The notes beneath the pieces were generated by a model that saw nothing but the letters and a program-made list of their open reading frames with translations, did not search any database and was not told where the DNA came from. Made by a program: the position numbers and the translations under genes. Positions 1 to 12,000 of a DNA stretch of 64,000 nucleotides are shown in pieces (position 1 is the first letter of the stretch; every line of letters starts with the position of its first letter). This DNA comes from Tubulanus polymorphus (taxonomy: Eukaryota > Nemertea > Palaeonemertea > Tubulaniformes > Tubulanidae): contig NC_134027.1 of NCBI RefSeq assembly GCF_964204645.1, forward strand, positions 1,972,485 through 2,036,484, written 5' to 3'.

Positions 1-2794
1 TGGAGGTTTTTCCATTGCGACCAGTGATAAAATTTGAAGAAGATGATTTTGCATGACGTCCCTGAGAAAATAAAACAGCACCATCTAGTATCAGATACAC
101 ACCATCTAGTATCAGATACACACCATCCAGTATCAGATGCACACCATCTAGTATCAGATACCCATGACTCATCAATGAAAGTCAATACAAACCTGATAAT
201 TCCAAACTCATCGAAATATCCCCCTCGTCCTTGTGTTCCAATCGGTTCCTTGAATGAGATCAGCACATTGGCGATATTGTCTCGATTCCACATCGGAGCA
301 AATATACGATTACCAAACCTGAATAAATTACAGAACATATTACAAAATTTGCCGAAGAAAATATAGCAATATCAAAAACAGTGAGACAATCCATCTCTGA
401 TATTATTCATTGTCAAGTGACTGCCTATCCTCATATAAGAGAAAACCGAACAAAAATTGTTTAAGTTTTTTCATCGAAACAACTTAATTGCTAATAGCCA
501 TTTTCAAATCTGTTTTTGAAAATGGCTTAAAGCGATTGTGTTGAATTGAAACATTAAATTAACTTTCATAGTCTTTTTTCATTTTTCCCCCCTCTTACCT
601 GACTACTATCAGATTTTGCACCATTTCTTTTCCTAGGTAATGATCAATGCGATATAGCTGCTCCTCTTTAAATAACGACGCCAAATGTTTCGATAGTTTA
701 GCGGAACTCGCGGAATCTTTTCCAAATGGTTTCTCGACAATAATACGGTTCCAATGCGAGCTGAAAATGATTAACAAATTACATGAGTTATCATTTTCTA
801 TCATTCAACGTAAATTATGTGATAAAGTCAGACTAGGATAAGTCGTCACATTTACTCAAGTTTCTAATATTGAGTAATTCCAGTAATCATCAACATAATG
901 ATCGTCCCAACGACTTGCGCAAGAAGTTTCACTGTATTCAGTTAACTTACTCTGGTGACATGAGTTGCTCTTTAATATGGGTGGATACAGGTTCAAATAC
1001 ACTCGGAGGTAGTGCCAAGTAAAATAATAAATGAGCTGGTCCTTTTGAGTGAAGATTCGACTTTAAACGAGTAAAATCCTCAGATTGGTCATAACTGCCT
1101 TGAACGTAGTCATTTTTAGTGAAGAATTCATTCAGTAATTGTTCCTCTCCAGCAGCCACCTGTTAAGATAGAACATTTTTCTACTTTCAAAATCATGCTG
1201 CATCATTTCAAGTAAAGCAAATTTCACTCTAAACTCCGACAATTGCAAAAAATAGGTCTTTGTTCCACAGTTATGGGTTAGATTTGACTCAAGGATTTAA
1301 ACATTTCAACTCCGAGAGTTGTTGACTCTCACAGCTCTCAAAGACTGGCTCCAGTCTGCACAGTCATGTCACAGACCAGTCTAACCTCATTTTTGTTCTA
1401 TAACCGATCTAACAACTTAAGACCAGTCTAAGCTCATTTTGGTTCTATAACAGATCTAACAACTTAAGACCAGTCTAAGCTCATTTTGGTTCTATAACCG
1501 ATCTAACAACTTAAGACCAGTCTAAGCTCATTTTGGTTCTATAACCGATCTAACAACTTAAGACCAGTCTAAGCTCATTTTGGTTCTATAACAGATCTAA
1601 CAACTTTAGACCAGTCTAAGCTCATTTTGGTTCTATAACAGATCTAACAACTTAAGACGAGTTTAAGCCCATTTTGGTTCTATAACCAATCTAACAACTT
1701 AAGACCAGTCTAAGCTCATTTTGGTTCTATAACCAATCTAACAACTTAAGACCAGTCTAAGCTCATTTTGGTTCTATAACCAATCTAACAACTTAAGACC
1801 AGTCTAAGCTCATTTTGGTTCTATAACAGATCTAACAACTTAAGACCAGTCTAAGCTCATTTTGGTTATATAACAGATCTAACAACTTAAGACCAGTCTA
1901 AGCTCATTTTGGTTATATAACAGATCTAACAACTTAAGACCAGTCTAAGCTCATTTTGGTTATATAACAGATCTAACAACTTAAGACCAGTCTAAGCTCA
2001 TTTTGGTTCTATAACAGATCTAACAACTTAAGTCCAGTCTAAGCTCATTTTGGTTATATAACAGATCTAACAACTTAAGACCAGTCTAAGCTCATTTTGG
2101 TTCTATAACAGATCTAACAACTTAAGTCCAGTCTAAGCTCATTTTGGTTATATAACAGATCTAACAACTTAAGACCAGTCTAAGCTCATTTTGGTTCTAT
2201 AACAGATCTAACAACTTAAGACCAGTCTAAGCTCATTTTGGTTCTATAACCAATCTAACAACGTACTTACCATTTAAGACCAGTTTTGCACTTATGTCAC
2301 AACTATGGCAAACTAGCTAATGGTGTATTCATACCTTCATGTATGGTGATGCTTTCAGTCGAATATCTTCAACTGTAATTTTAGATCTAGCATATCCAAC
2401 AAATAATGTATTCTGGGGCAGAAGTCCATCTCTAAAAAGCCACCTGTACAAATGAATATCAATATAGGTCAATAACTAAATGTAATCATATTTAGAATAT
2501 AACATATATCATGTATCAGAATTCATACCATAAAGTTGGATAAATCTTTTTCTTAGCCAAATCACCCTAAAAATTAATCAAGGTACAAAATGAACGATAT
2601 CAGAGAAAGCAAACTGTATCAAATCTTGTTTTAAAACTAACTGATTTATAAGTAGGCTAATTGAAACATACCGAAGCTCCAAATATGACAAAAATATGAG
2701 TATCACTAAGTTCTTCGGGATGAAGTGAAGATTTGATCAGCTCCAAGCTTTCCAACCGTCTTAACTCATTATCAGCTTCTCCGGCTGCTGCCAT
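1..2794 (-). CDS. G6PD: Glucose-6-phosphate 1-dehydrogenase, N-terminal part (partial)
   Basis: Cytosolic enzyme of the oxidative pentose phosphate pathway: glucose-6-phosphate plus NADP+ gives 6-phosphogluconolactone plus NADPH. Seven exons are visible, read right to left: 2794-2672, 2566-2529, 2443-2335, 1159-951, 760-599, 318-193 and 61-1, all with GT-AG introns and in frame (276 codons). The start is the ATG at 2794, giving [14 protein letters not shown]. Exons 1-2 form the dinucleotide-binding motif [17 protein letters not shown]. Exon 5 carries EKPFG and the substrate-site motif [14 protein letters not shown]. Exon 6 carries [15 protein letters not shown] and exon 7 [19 protein letters not shown]. 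About half the usual ~515 residues are present; the C-terminal exons lie left of the window. Exon 2 is only 38 bp. The intron between exons 3 and 4 holds a large minisatellite. Family assignment is secure. Confidence 0.96.
79..165. repeat. Short tandem repeat, ~21-bp unit, four copies
   Basis: Four near-identical head-to-tail copies of a ~21-bp unit containing caccatctagtatcagata lie in the intron between exons 6 and 7 of the G6PD gene. An accidental plus-strand reading frame through them (HHLVSDT repeats) also crosses a G6PD exon in antisense and is not a gene. Confidence 0.85.
1374..2265. repeat. 47-bp minisatellite, about 19 copies, in a G6PD intron
   Basis: A 47-bp unit (containing agaccagtctaagctcattt and ctaacaactta) repeats head to tail for about 890 bp, roughly 19 copies. 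Copies differ at a few fixed variant sites, such as ctataaccga, ctataacaga, ctataaccaa and tatataacaga, and variant types are clustered and interleaved. That pattern suggests higher-order duplication of blocks. It fills most of the intron between G6PD exons 3 and 4. Confidence 0.95.
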
Positions 2795-4809
2795 CTTCAA
2801 TCTGTATCAACACTACAAGAAAATTACTCACTAAGTACTGTCAAACCCACTTAATTTCATCTAAACTGGATATACAGTAAAATCTCCCCCAGTGAACACC
2901 TCTCTATAGTGAACACCTATTTATACTGAACACCTATACAAATATAACGTTTTGCCCTCAACCAAAAATGTTTAACTGTAGGCCTATTCTATTGTCTCCC
3001 TATGTTTAATCAGGATTTTCTCAAAAACTGGATAGGTTTGAGGGTGAATAGTAGCTTAGATCATCCAATATCCCAGACACTGTACCTGGGAAATTGGAAA
3101 ATCTAAGCTAGCCTACTATTTACCCTTAACTCCAAATATGAGCCGCTATATGTATTTCAAAGCAACGTTCATTTGATGACTATTCAGTCATGTGTACAGT
3201 AGAGTGGGCTTAGTTACTGGCAGTCGCTATAAAACATGCAATCTGTTACACAATTTCAATTGAAATTAACAATCTTATTAAATATGAATCCAATCTCAAT
3301 TACTTACATTGATCCTAACAAAATTCCTGCCAGTAATGTATGACTTTATTTGAAGGAAGAGGCATGCAGTAAAATGGTTATTTAACACCTGAACTGGAGG
3401 GTCACGAGATCAGATAAAAGGGGAGAGAGGTTAGGGGTCTATCAATAATTATTATCTAGTAGATAACCTAACTGATATTTCAGGTCTAGACGACAACAAC
3501 ACTTGAACTGCTGGCGGTCAGATTATGAAAACTCATTATAAGCACTATTCATATGACAAACGCTGAATTTTAATACCAACATGAGTCTGACAACCTTCTT
3601 ATATTTTTAGTAATGTCACTACACAGCCTGCATGGCCAGATTCCTTAATCTAACTAACTGTTAATTCAATTCGAAGTCAGAGTCTTTAATATTATTATTA
3701 ATATTAATAATAATCAATCTGATTGATTAATAATTATATGGTTAGTTAATAATAATAGCGTTGTTGATGAAGCCAAAACCTAATTCATTAATATTATAAC
3801 GCCTTTCGGCTTTTCGCACGTACGTGAAGGTGCATCCAGTTAGATCACTGATGAAAGTAAACAGCAAAAAGTGAACACTGACTTAGAACAATTATGCTTC
3901 GTTTGAATTGATGTTTATTTTCCTTAGAGGGACCCGAATGGATAACTCCGCTATGCGTACGGATAACTCCGAGAAGGCTATTGTCCTTACGATTAACCAC
4001 TGTACTATTTATCGAAATAAAACGAAAGGGGACTGGTGCCTACGAGTACTCACATGCCACAGTAGAATTTTTTGCTGTCGAGTTCATATTCTGTTCATAC
4101 ATAGAACTATAACAGTTATATGGTTCATAGAACTCAAATCAATTGATTTGAGTTCTACTATGGTATGGTCGATCAGCAGTGCTCTTGGCCTGGTCCGGTC
4201 CAGGTGTCATCCAAAAATAATCATTAAAAATATGATTCTGATTGAATGATATATTTTTGCATTTTATCGATGTATTATGCCAACTTTGGTTTTATAGAGT
4301 CATACTTTTGATCATGCAATTTCGCGGCAATGAAGAACAAAAGGTATATACCGAGGTGGCGCTAGCGGGCGGAGAACAATTATCAAATGGTATTTGGCAA
4401 CTAGCAATTGGCAACTAGCAACTGGCATGTCCCTCCAGGTCTTCGATCCATATAATTCACTATGCGCGATGACCTATCACTACATCTACCCTCGATCTAT
4501 CGGCCACAAAAAACGCCTAAAAACAGGCGGCGCTAAATTCGGAGAGTTGTTGAGGAGAATCAAGTAATTTATCTCCAGTGGCCTTAAATTAAAGTTCTAC
4601 GATATTGTTCAGCTGGCTACTGGCGCGTGTTCTACTCGTCGGCCCTATTATAAGCTCTCGCTCAATTGTAAACCCACTCAACAATAGAGTCAAAGAGACA
4701 CAATTGCGGTATATTCACACGCCCTATTGAATACGTCACCGGTTGACCACAGTATGTATTAAGCATAGGAAACCATTCATTCACCTCCGCTCTCTCACAC
4801 TGTGCAGAC
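2795..4809. other. Intergenic region upstream of G6PD
   Basis: No gene is recognisable. It should hold the G6PD promoter and 5' UTR (minus strand, leftmost part), but no clear TATA box or leader exon could be assigned. An AT-rich stretch of TAA/ATT runs lies at 3680-3760. A perfect 30-bp palindrome lies at 4128-4157. Short repeats of a ggcaactagca motif occur near 4397-4425. Confidence 0.6.
4128..4157. repeat. Perfect 30-bp palindrome
   Basis: The two halves of 4128-4157 are exact reverse complements with no spacer, centred on caattg (left half begins tagaactcaaa). Partial copies of the arm (catagaactat, ggttcatag) occur just upstream at 4099-4130, so it may be the core of a small fold-back element. 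Confidence 0.8.
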
Positions 4810-6187
4810 ATGCTTCCGTGGATTCTCCTGGCGATCATGATCCTGGCGATCTTCGCTGCGCTCCTGTTCCTGCTTCCTGAGGAACGACGTCTTTATGTTT
4901 TATGTGTTACTGTTCGTCTCCGTACTGTCCTGTACTGTTCTGTGTTCATTAACCCGTTCTATTTTTCAGCATTTAATCCGTTCTATATTTCAGGGCCGAT
5001 TTCCCTCTCGATTTTTAATATTTTATGGAACAAAACTAATATCCGAAAGTGGCGGCTCTCCTTCGCCGGTCACTTGTCAAGAATGGCAGGTAAGAGACTG
5101 CCAGGAAATGATGTCCCTACGTGCCCTCACACAGGGAATGCAAACTAGGACGACAATGCCTCGCATCATTATCTGCCTACAGTGTGTACTGAGTGACGTC
5201 AATGACTGTCGAATCTATCGGACTGCTAGGGGTAAAAGATTGAGTGGTGTGATACTGGTCACCTTTCCGGCAGGACTGTAGTTGTGTTCCGGCAACTAGT
5301 TAACTCTAGTTCTGGCCATTGGTCGCCTTGGTTTTCCGGCAGAACTTCTCTCCTGAGTTGTTCCGTCCGGCAACTAGTTAACTCTAGTTCTAGCCATTGT
5401 TGACCTTTGGTTTTCCGGCAGAACTTCTCTCTTGAGTAGTTCTCCGGCAACTAGGGGACTCTAGTTCTGGCCATTGGTCGCTTTGGTTTTCCGGCAGAAC
5501 TTCTCTCCTGAGTTGTTCCGTCCGGAGACTAGTTGACTCTAGTTCTGGCCATTGTTGACCTTTGGTTTTCCGGGCACTTCTATTTGTTCTCGTTCGGCAA
5601 CTAGTTAACTCTAGTTCGACTCAGTAAGCGCTACTCTCTTTTGTCTCTTTTCGACGAATAAGAGATTCCAGAGATTCAACCGCCGCCGGGATCTGACGAC
5701 AGCCCGTGAAGACATCACATAAAGCTAAGTTGATTTATTATTCTTGGGTTATCATCCGTAGCCTGACGGATAGCTGCTAGGGAGATTGTGGGTGCCAGTG
5801 AAGTTCGGCATCTCCATCCAATATCTAACAGCAAATGACGTGATTGGTTCCAAAATTTCCAATTGTGTACTTCGATTTTTGCAACAAATTCTGTAAATTT
5901 GATCACCGATCACACAACTATATCTGTACTTCGATTTTGGAATTCAAAATCAAACCGTTTCACTCTCAGCAGGTGTAATGGGTATGTAGTAACTGTATAC
6001 ACCAAACACTGGAGTGTTTAAGATCTCCTAAGGCCTCCCCCTGAGTCCTCTCTCCTTTAACCCCCAATAATCATCATACTGCTGTCGTCTCTGATTTTTC
6101 TATTTCCAGGTCCGCTTGAACTCCGTCAAACTCCGTCAACCCGAAAGTCGAGGCACTGCCGAATTTCCAATTAAGAAGATTCTGTAA
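4810..6187 (+). CDS. Possible small membrane-anchored protein, unknown (tentative)
   Basis: Not recognised. An ATG at 4810 opens a strongly hydrophobic leader (MLPWILLAIMILAIFAALLF, then LLPEERR) with GC-rich codons unlike the AT-rich DNA after it. The uninterrupted frame runs 112 codons to 5148. A speculative spliced model uses a weak donor near 4887, an acceptor before 5000 and a strong donor (gtaaga) at 5091. Its second exon would encode FLIFYGTKLISESGGSPS and VTCQEWQ. A polypyrimidine acceptor near 6110 followed by an open stretch to the stop at about 6187 could be a last exon. The leader predicts one N-terminal membrane segment or signal anchor. No family, no conserved motif and no transcript evidence; it may be non-coding. 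Confidence 0.2.
5287..5620. repeat. Tandem repeat, ~78-bp unit, ~4.3 copies
   Basis: Four full copies and a partial fifth of a 74-79 bp unit start near 5288, 5367, 5442, 5520 and 5594. Each contains ccggcaactagttaactcta, tctggccattggtc and ttttccggcagaacttctct. Two subtypes (ggtcgc versus gttgacc in the middle) alternate, which suggests that a two-unit block was duplicated. Confidence 0.9.
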
Positions 6188-6239
6188 ACTCGACCGCCGA
6201 TCACACAACTATATCTGTACTTCGATTTCCGATTTAAAA

Positions 6240-6370
6240 ACTTAGACAAAATTCTCTTTTACCTTGTAAACTTTCGGACTACATGAAAAAAAGACCAAAG
6301 AATTGTATAAATTAGACAAAATTATTCAACCTTGTAAACTTTCGGACTAATTTACATGAAGACCAAATAT
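6240..6370. repeat. Short two-copy tandem duplication
   Basis: Two copies of a ~60-bp segment containing ttagacaaaatt and ccttgtaaactttcggacta, one after the other. A separate pair of segments sharing cgatcacacaactatatctg lies at about 5905 and 6200. Both pairs sit directly left of the larger exon/intron-like repeat array and look like further products of local duplication. Confidence 0.7.
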
Positions 6371-6419
6371 TGTAAAATTATCTTATTGCCAAAATCTCGA
6401 CGGGGCCGATTCAAATCAA

Positions 6420-8760
6420 ACTCAAACAACCAACCAACTTAGGAGATCCTCGCCGATAATGAACCCAGCAATCGTAAAAGGTAACTTCATAAACATGAAA
6501 TTATTACGATTAATTCTGGATGAAATATTTGTATTTACAGGATATCTTTGTTTTCTTATTTCAGCTACCGTTAATCCTATATGAAACTTCCGCGCTTGAG
6601 ATCAACAACTCGCTTAAAATCTGCCGATTGGAGAACAGCGCACAGAAAAGGCCAATTTGAATCCAATTCAACAACCGACCAACTTACGAGATACTCACCG
6701 ATAATGAACCTAGCAATCATAAAAGGTAACTTGATATACATGAAATTATCTTATATAATCTTATAATCAGTAATGATACTGAATTGTTGTACCGACTGCT
6801 CCGTCGTTACTGGATGTATCGCCCTGAAAATTTGCCCAGTGGTAGATCTAGTCTTTTTTGCTTGGTTTCCATGGAAAATGTATTTTTGAATTTATGTGGT
6901 GGGCCATTTACCAAATTTTTGTAGTCTCGCCTACTGTTCACAGAGGGCGCATGGGTCTGCTGGCATAGCCACTGACTTGAGCCAGCCACTGTTGTCACAG
7001 CTGATACAGTACGAGTTACTGCTGAGCTGGGTCATGAAACAGTTTTTCAAATGTAACAGATGATAGTAAATGAGAAAGCAATGAACCCTGCTTACTTTAA
7101 CCTACAAGGCACTGCTGCCGGTTCAAAGCAATACACTCACTGAAGTTAGCAGACTATATTGGGCGTGTTCAAATCTTCTGAGTGCAGTATAAAATTCATA
7201 CATTTTTCAGTATAAGGGCCCCAGTATCCTCGGGTACAGGTCAAGTCTCGAGATTCTGCATGTTCTCTATGGGCACGGGTGATCACACCACATAATAGGC
7301 CACTTTAAGATGCTCCTACTCAATTCACTTGCAATGAATAATAAGTTGGAAAGTTCTACGTTTAAAAATCACCCGTGGTTTCCACGGGCTTTCTACTAGT
7401 TTCGATTAATTCTGAATGAAATATTTGTATTTACAGGATATCTTTGTTCTCTCATTACAGCTTAATCCTATCTATATGAAACTGCCGCGTTTGAGATCAA
7501 CAACTTGTTTAAAATCTGCCGATAAGAAAACAGTGCAAATAAGAGGCATTTAATTATCAAAATCTACGCACCGGTCCACATTACTGATCTGATATATACC
7601 CGGCATCTTAACCTATCGTCATTAGTCTGAAACAGTGAGGAACTAATGCTACTACTACAACCAATTATTGGGGGTCGAAACTAATGTCCAATAATACACT
7701 AAAAGACAACCAAGGAGAAAAGCTGCAGATTCAGCTGCCACTGAGACTGAAATGATCTGACAACAGCCCCCAAAAATACCATATAGCATTGCATTCACCA
7801 ACCAATGACAAGGAGACGATCTGAGCCGATACTGAACATAGCAATCGTTAAAGGTAACTTGATTTACATTGAAATTATTATGATCAATGCTATATAAAGA
7901 ATTGTGTGAATATTTTCTATTAATCATTTTAGCTAAATCACATCTAAAAGGAAATGCCTAAGATTAACGAGTCGAAATCTACTGATCAGAACCGCAACAC
8001 AACTTGAATTGAACTCATCAATTCTAGCCGTTAATGAACTCAGCAATCTTGAAAGGTAGGTTGATTTACATGGAAATTATTATGGTCAATGCTATATAAA
8101 GAGTTGTGTGAATACAGGATATTTTCTTTTTTTACTCGTTTCAGCTAAAAAATCACATCCATAAAAAAAAAGCTAAGCCTAAGATTAACAAGTCAAAAAT
8201 GTTTTGAGTAGAATAGCGAACAGACGATTCCAACTTGAATTGAAATTATCAACTACCACAGAAGTCCAACTTGAATTGAAATCATCAACTACCACAACAA
8301 ATTTAACTCATGAACCAACTTAGACAATCCTAGCCGATACTAAACTCAGCATTGAAAGGTAGGTTGATTGACATTGAAAGGATTATGATTAATAAAGAAT
8401 TGTGTGATTACCGGATATTTTTTTTCACTCGTTTCAGCCAAAACATTACATCCATAAGGAAAAAGCTCATACTAAGATCAACTAACCAACTAGAATCTAC
8501 CGATTAGAACAGTCAACAGAACGAGTCCAATTCGAATTGAACTCATCGACCAAACGAGAACTCCTAGCCAATACTAAACCCATTTATCTTGAAAGGTAAG
8601 TTGATTTACATGGAAATTTATTATAATTAATGCTATATGAAGATTTGTGTATTTTGTAAGATATTGCATGATAATTGGATATCTTCTTTTACTCATTTTA
8701 GCCATAAAATCACATCTATAAGAAATAGCTCATACTAAGATCAACTAACCATCTAGAATC
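6420..8760 (+). repeat. Array of repeated exon/intron-like units
   Basis: Six units each contain a conserved donor-like site (aaaggtaactt or aaaggtaggttg), a conserved inner segment (acatgaaattattatg and, in most units, gctatataaag or gaatgaaatat) and a pyrimidine tract ending in cag or tag. The intron-like pieces are 6481-6564, 6726-7460 (carrying a Helitron), 7854-7932, 8056-8144, 8359-8437 and 8596-8701. Without the transposon the second is 84 bp, the same as the first. Exon-like pieces between them (~130-240 bp) share aactcagcaatc and gaattgaactcatc but no common reading frame. One has an open frame at 6581-6725; others are stopped. Either a duplicated exon of a non-coding transcript or a satellite that carries splice-like signals. 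Confidence 0.7.
6749..7399 (+). mobile_element. Non-autonomous Helitron, 651 bp
   Basis: The element starts with TC (tcttatataatc) after a host A. It ends with CTAG (7396-7399) before a host T, with a GC-rich hairpin (7-bp stem 7372-7378/7382-7388, cccgtgg/ccacggg) seven bases plus one upstream of the CTAG. There is no target-site duplication. These are the hallmarks of Helitron termini. The neighbouring repeat unit supplies an empty site: removing 6749-7399 restores an intact 84-bp intron-like piece matching 6481-6564. There is no Rep/helicase coding capacity, so it would have been moved in trans. Confidence 0.85.
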
Positions 8761-8881
8761 GAATGATTAAAGCAGCCAACAGAAGATTCCGACTTGAATT
8801 GAACTACATAGGCCTAGTAGTCCAGATGAGAAATTCAGCCAGCAGCAGTTTATGGCCCAATGATGGATTTCTTCTACAGTA

Positions 8882-9085
8882 GGTGGAGCACAGACAATGC
8901 GTGTCTTATAAACACTTATTCAGGAGCAGCAGAGACAATGCGTATCTTATAAACACTTATTCAGGAGCAGCACAGACAATGCGTGTCTTATAAACACTTA
9001 TTCAGGAGCAGCAGAGACAATGCGTAAACACTTATTCAGGAGCTGCACATGCATATCTTATAAACACTTATTCAGGAGCAGCAAC
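8882..9085. repeat. 41-bp tandem repeat, ~5 copies
   Basis: Head-to-tail copies of a ~41-bp unit (gacaatgcgtatcttataaa followed by cacttattcaggagcagca). One copy has lost about 10 bp and the last is diverged in the middle. No open reading frame is conserved across the copies. Confidence 0.9.
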
Positions 9086-12000
9086 GTCAGTAGAATACGT
9101 AAAGTATTGATTTATTTTGAGCATTACCTTTTTACAAACCAGTCTGATGTGTAACATGGGTTCCAAAATGCGTCTTAAAATTCACTGTCTATTTGAAGAG
9201 GCTGAAATAAAGAAATAGTTTTAATGTTGATTAATGAAATTTGAAGTTAGTTAATTAGGGCTCTGGGCCTGAGAAGGAACTATTCGTATATTGATTAGGC
9301 AAAATGTTTTTGGTTTGTAAACAGATGTGTCATGTCCTTTGTAATTTGACAGAAAGTTCCTTCTTGGATTCTCATAAAATCTACGCTCCATTAATTCATA
9401 ATGTTGATAGCTTTCAGCGTCTCGACTCGTAGGTCAGTTGAAATACACCTTAACTGAGATATAGAATCAATGGGATTTCAGATAATCTTCATACTTAGTT
9501 AAACATAGCTTTTCATGATTTGTAATAATGACATAGTCCATTGGTCTTTATTCGATTAATCTTAGAAATAGTGATTCATTTTATACTTCCTGAGAGTGAA
9601 AATAATTTAATGATTTGCATAGCCTAAATGTTCAAAAGGGAGAGCGTAGTCAGTTAAACAGTTGCAACTTTTAAACGCAATAAAGGAAGTTGGTACGTAA
9701 TTACTTTGGACTCCTAAACTCACCCAGCAAGTTAATGGGTTTTGAATAAAGATGTTTTGAAAATGATTCCTTGGCCAAAAAGTGAAGGGCCGGGCCTTCA
9801 GTACAAACTGGCTACGCCCCCCGAATATCATCACGTGTAGTTAAGGAAACCATATAATATTAGGCAGTGTTCTGTGTACAAATAATAAGTTTATATACCA
9901 AAGTGTTGATTTATTTTTTGATGCCATAATTTTAAGGCCCGTTAAAGCGATTTGACTAATGAGTAGAATATCTTGATTTTCACATAGAGTTTAGAATTGT
10001 GCTTCCATGCAGGTGATCCTAGCTAGTTATATGAAACTTATATCGTCGTTCATTGTATCCACAGAGGTATGAGAGGTAATACTAGGAATAATGTAATATA
10101 AAGGAATAAATAATCATGGCCAGCAATAATTTTGATCGTTTTGATTTTGTTTATAGCTGTTTTAACTTCTTTCATGGTCATTCATATCATTAGGTTGAGT
10201 GGCTTTCATACTAATGATCACTTAACTTCAAATCGGGGTGTTCAATAAGGAAACTATTATTTAGGTGCAGCAGTGAATTTGTAGCACTTTTTTGAGTGAG
10301 CCCATAATCTCACCGGTAAAAAATTCCTGATGTAAATAGTGATAAATAGTACAAAATACAGAGCACATAATTAAAAGAAATAAACAAAACTACATAACAA
10401 AATAAATGATATAAAAAAACCCAATAAAACTAATAGTAAATAATAATAGTAATAAAGTAATAAAAAAATAAACAAAACCAACAAACAATAAGTTAATATA
10501 GGGCTCCGTCATCAGGAATTTTTTCCTATCAACTTTATCTAATTATTAAAGGTTCTTCTTTCATAGAACAACCTTCTCCGTGTTTCCCAACCTCTTGAGA
10601 TCTTTTCTGTTGTTGTTTTAAGTGTTCTATCGGATCAGTTAGTAATAAACAAAACAAATAACCATAAACCTTAACTAAATCAAACACACAAAAAATAACT
10701 GATTCGATTGAATACTTCGAATAGCTGATGAAAGATCACGCGTCCTTTTACCTATATATCACACCCTATCACTGCTGTTACTGTTAATTGTTTTAGGGAT
10801 AATATCTGGGAGATACATTTTACTCTTTTTTTAGAAAGAATGTTAAACGGCTATAAACATGGTTAGTTATCGATAGTAAAATTATTGTCATGTTTTCCCT
10901 TAAATAACATTGAATCAAATGAGTGAACTGATAATGTTTGAAAATCTTTAGTTAAGACAAGGTGCAGCGAAAATTCTAGTTGTCTAGTAAAAATGATTTT
11001 AATGAAAATGAAATTTAGAACGTTAAGTTAATACTAAGCTTTCCAGGATGACTTAGTAGGATTTGTTTCTTTTATGTTGAGCTGTTTTTAAAGTGCAGTT
11101 CATTTGTTTACTAGGAACTTACAAGATAATTCCTCAAGATTAAATACCTTTCATTAAGCAAGGTGTAATTTTGTCATGAGAATAAAACGACAGATATGTG
11201 TTCGTTATTCATCTTAAAAATTTTCGATTGGTCAGTTTAGTTTATAGCAACCATCAAACTGATGTCCTATCAAATAAAGTGGAGCAGTAGTTTTTATAAA
11301 TGAGGATATATGAACAGTATTGATTAGTAAATTGTCCTGTTTTGATTGTCAGTTTTACAATGGCTATATATAGTATATCTATTTTTCATAACTCATGCAT
11401 ACAATGTTGGACAGGTTTTATGTGCGCTGGTTATAGAGGATCCAGTGCTAGCCAGCTGGCAGTGCTTAGAATGAAGGCACCAGACCATTTCAAATATCGA
11501 AAAAAGTTGTAGATAATTGTAGATACTTTAGCAATCAGTTATTTGTAATTTACCTAGCTATATTCATATGGATAGTTGAACAATATCTATACGATGATAC
11601 TCAATATATCTTAATTAAAAAACCTTCAAAATACGTTTCATTAAACGAAACAATGTGGAGAAAATAACGTTGATAATGTTTGAAAATCTCAGGCAAAGTT
11701 GGCAAAACTCTAGTTATCTTGTAAAATAATGTTAATGAAAATAAAGATTGATTAGTTGATTAGTTAATCTCAAGCTTTCCACAGTGAATCTGATGGTTTT
11801 ATCTATGGTTTTAATGCTTTTATGTTTTTCGAATACAGTTCACCCATTCGTTAATGAAGAACTTTCATGATAATTCCTTGAATACAAAGCAAAGTTTGCA
11901 AAATTTCAGTTTTCTTGTAAAAATTATGTTAATGAAATGAAATCAGAGATTGATATTGAGAGAGTGAATTTGTTTTATGTCCAGTTTTAATGTTTATATG

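Noticed and set aside
34-366. Plus-strand frame with HHLVSDT repeats as a gene
   Set aside because: It is antisense to two G6PD exons (193-318 and 1-61), and the repeats are an intronic 21-bp tandem repeat.
6581-6766. 61-codon frame MKLPRLRSTTRLKSADWR as a coding exon
   Set aside because: The same region in the sister copy near 7475 is stopped after ~25 codons and other units do not keep the frame, so coding use is not supported.
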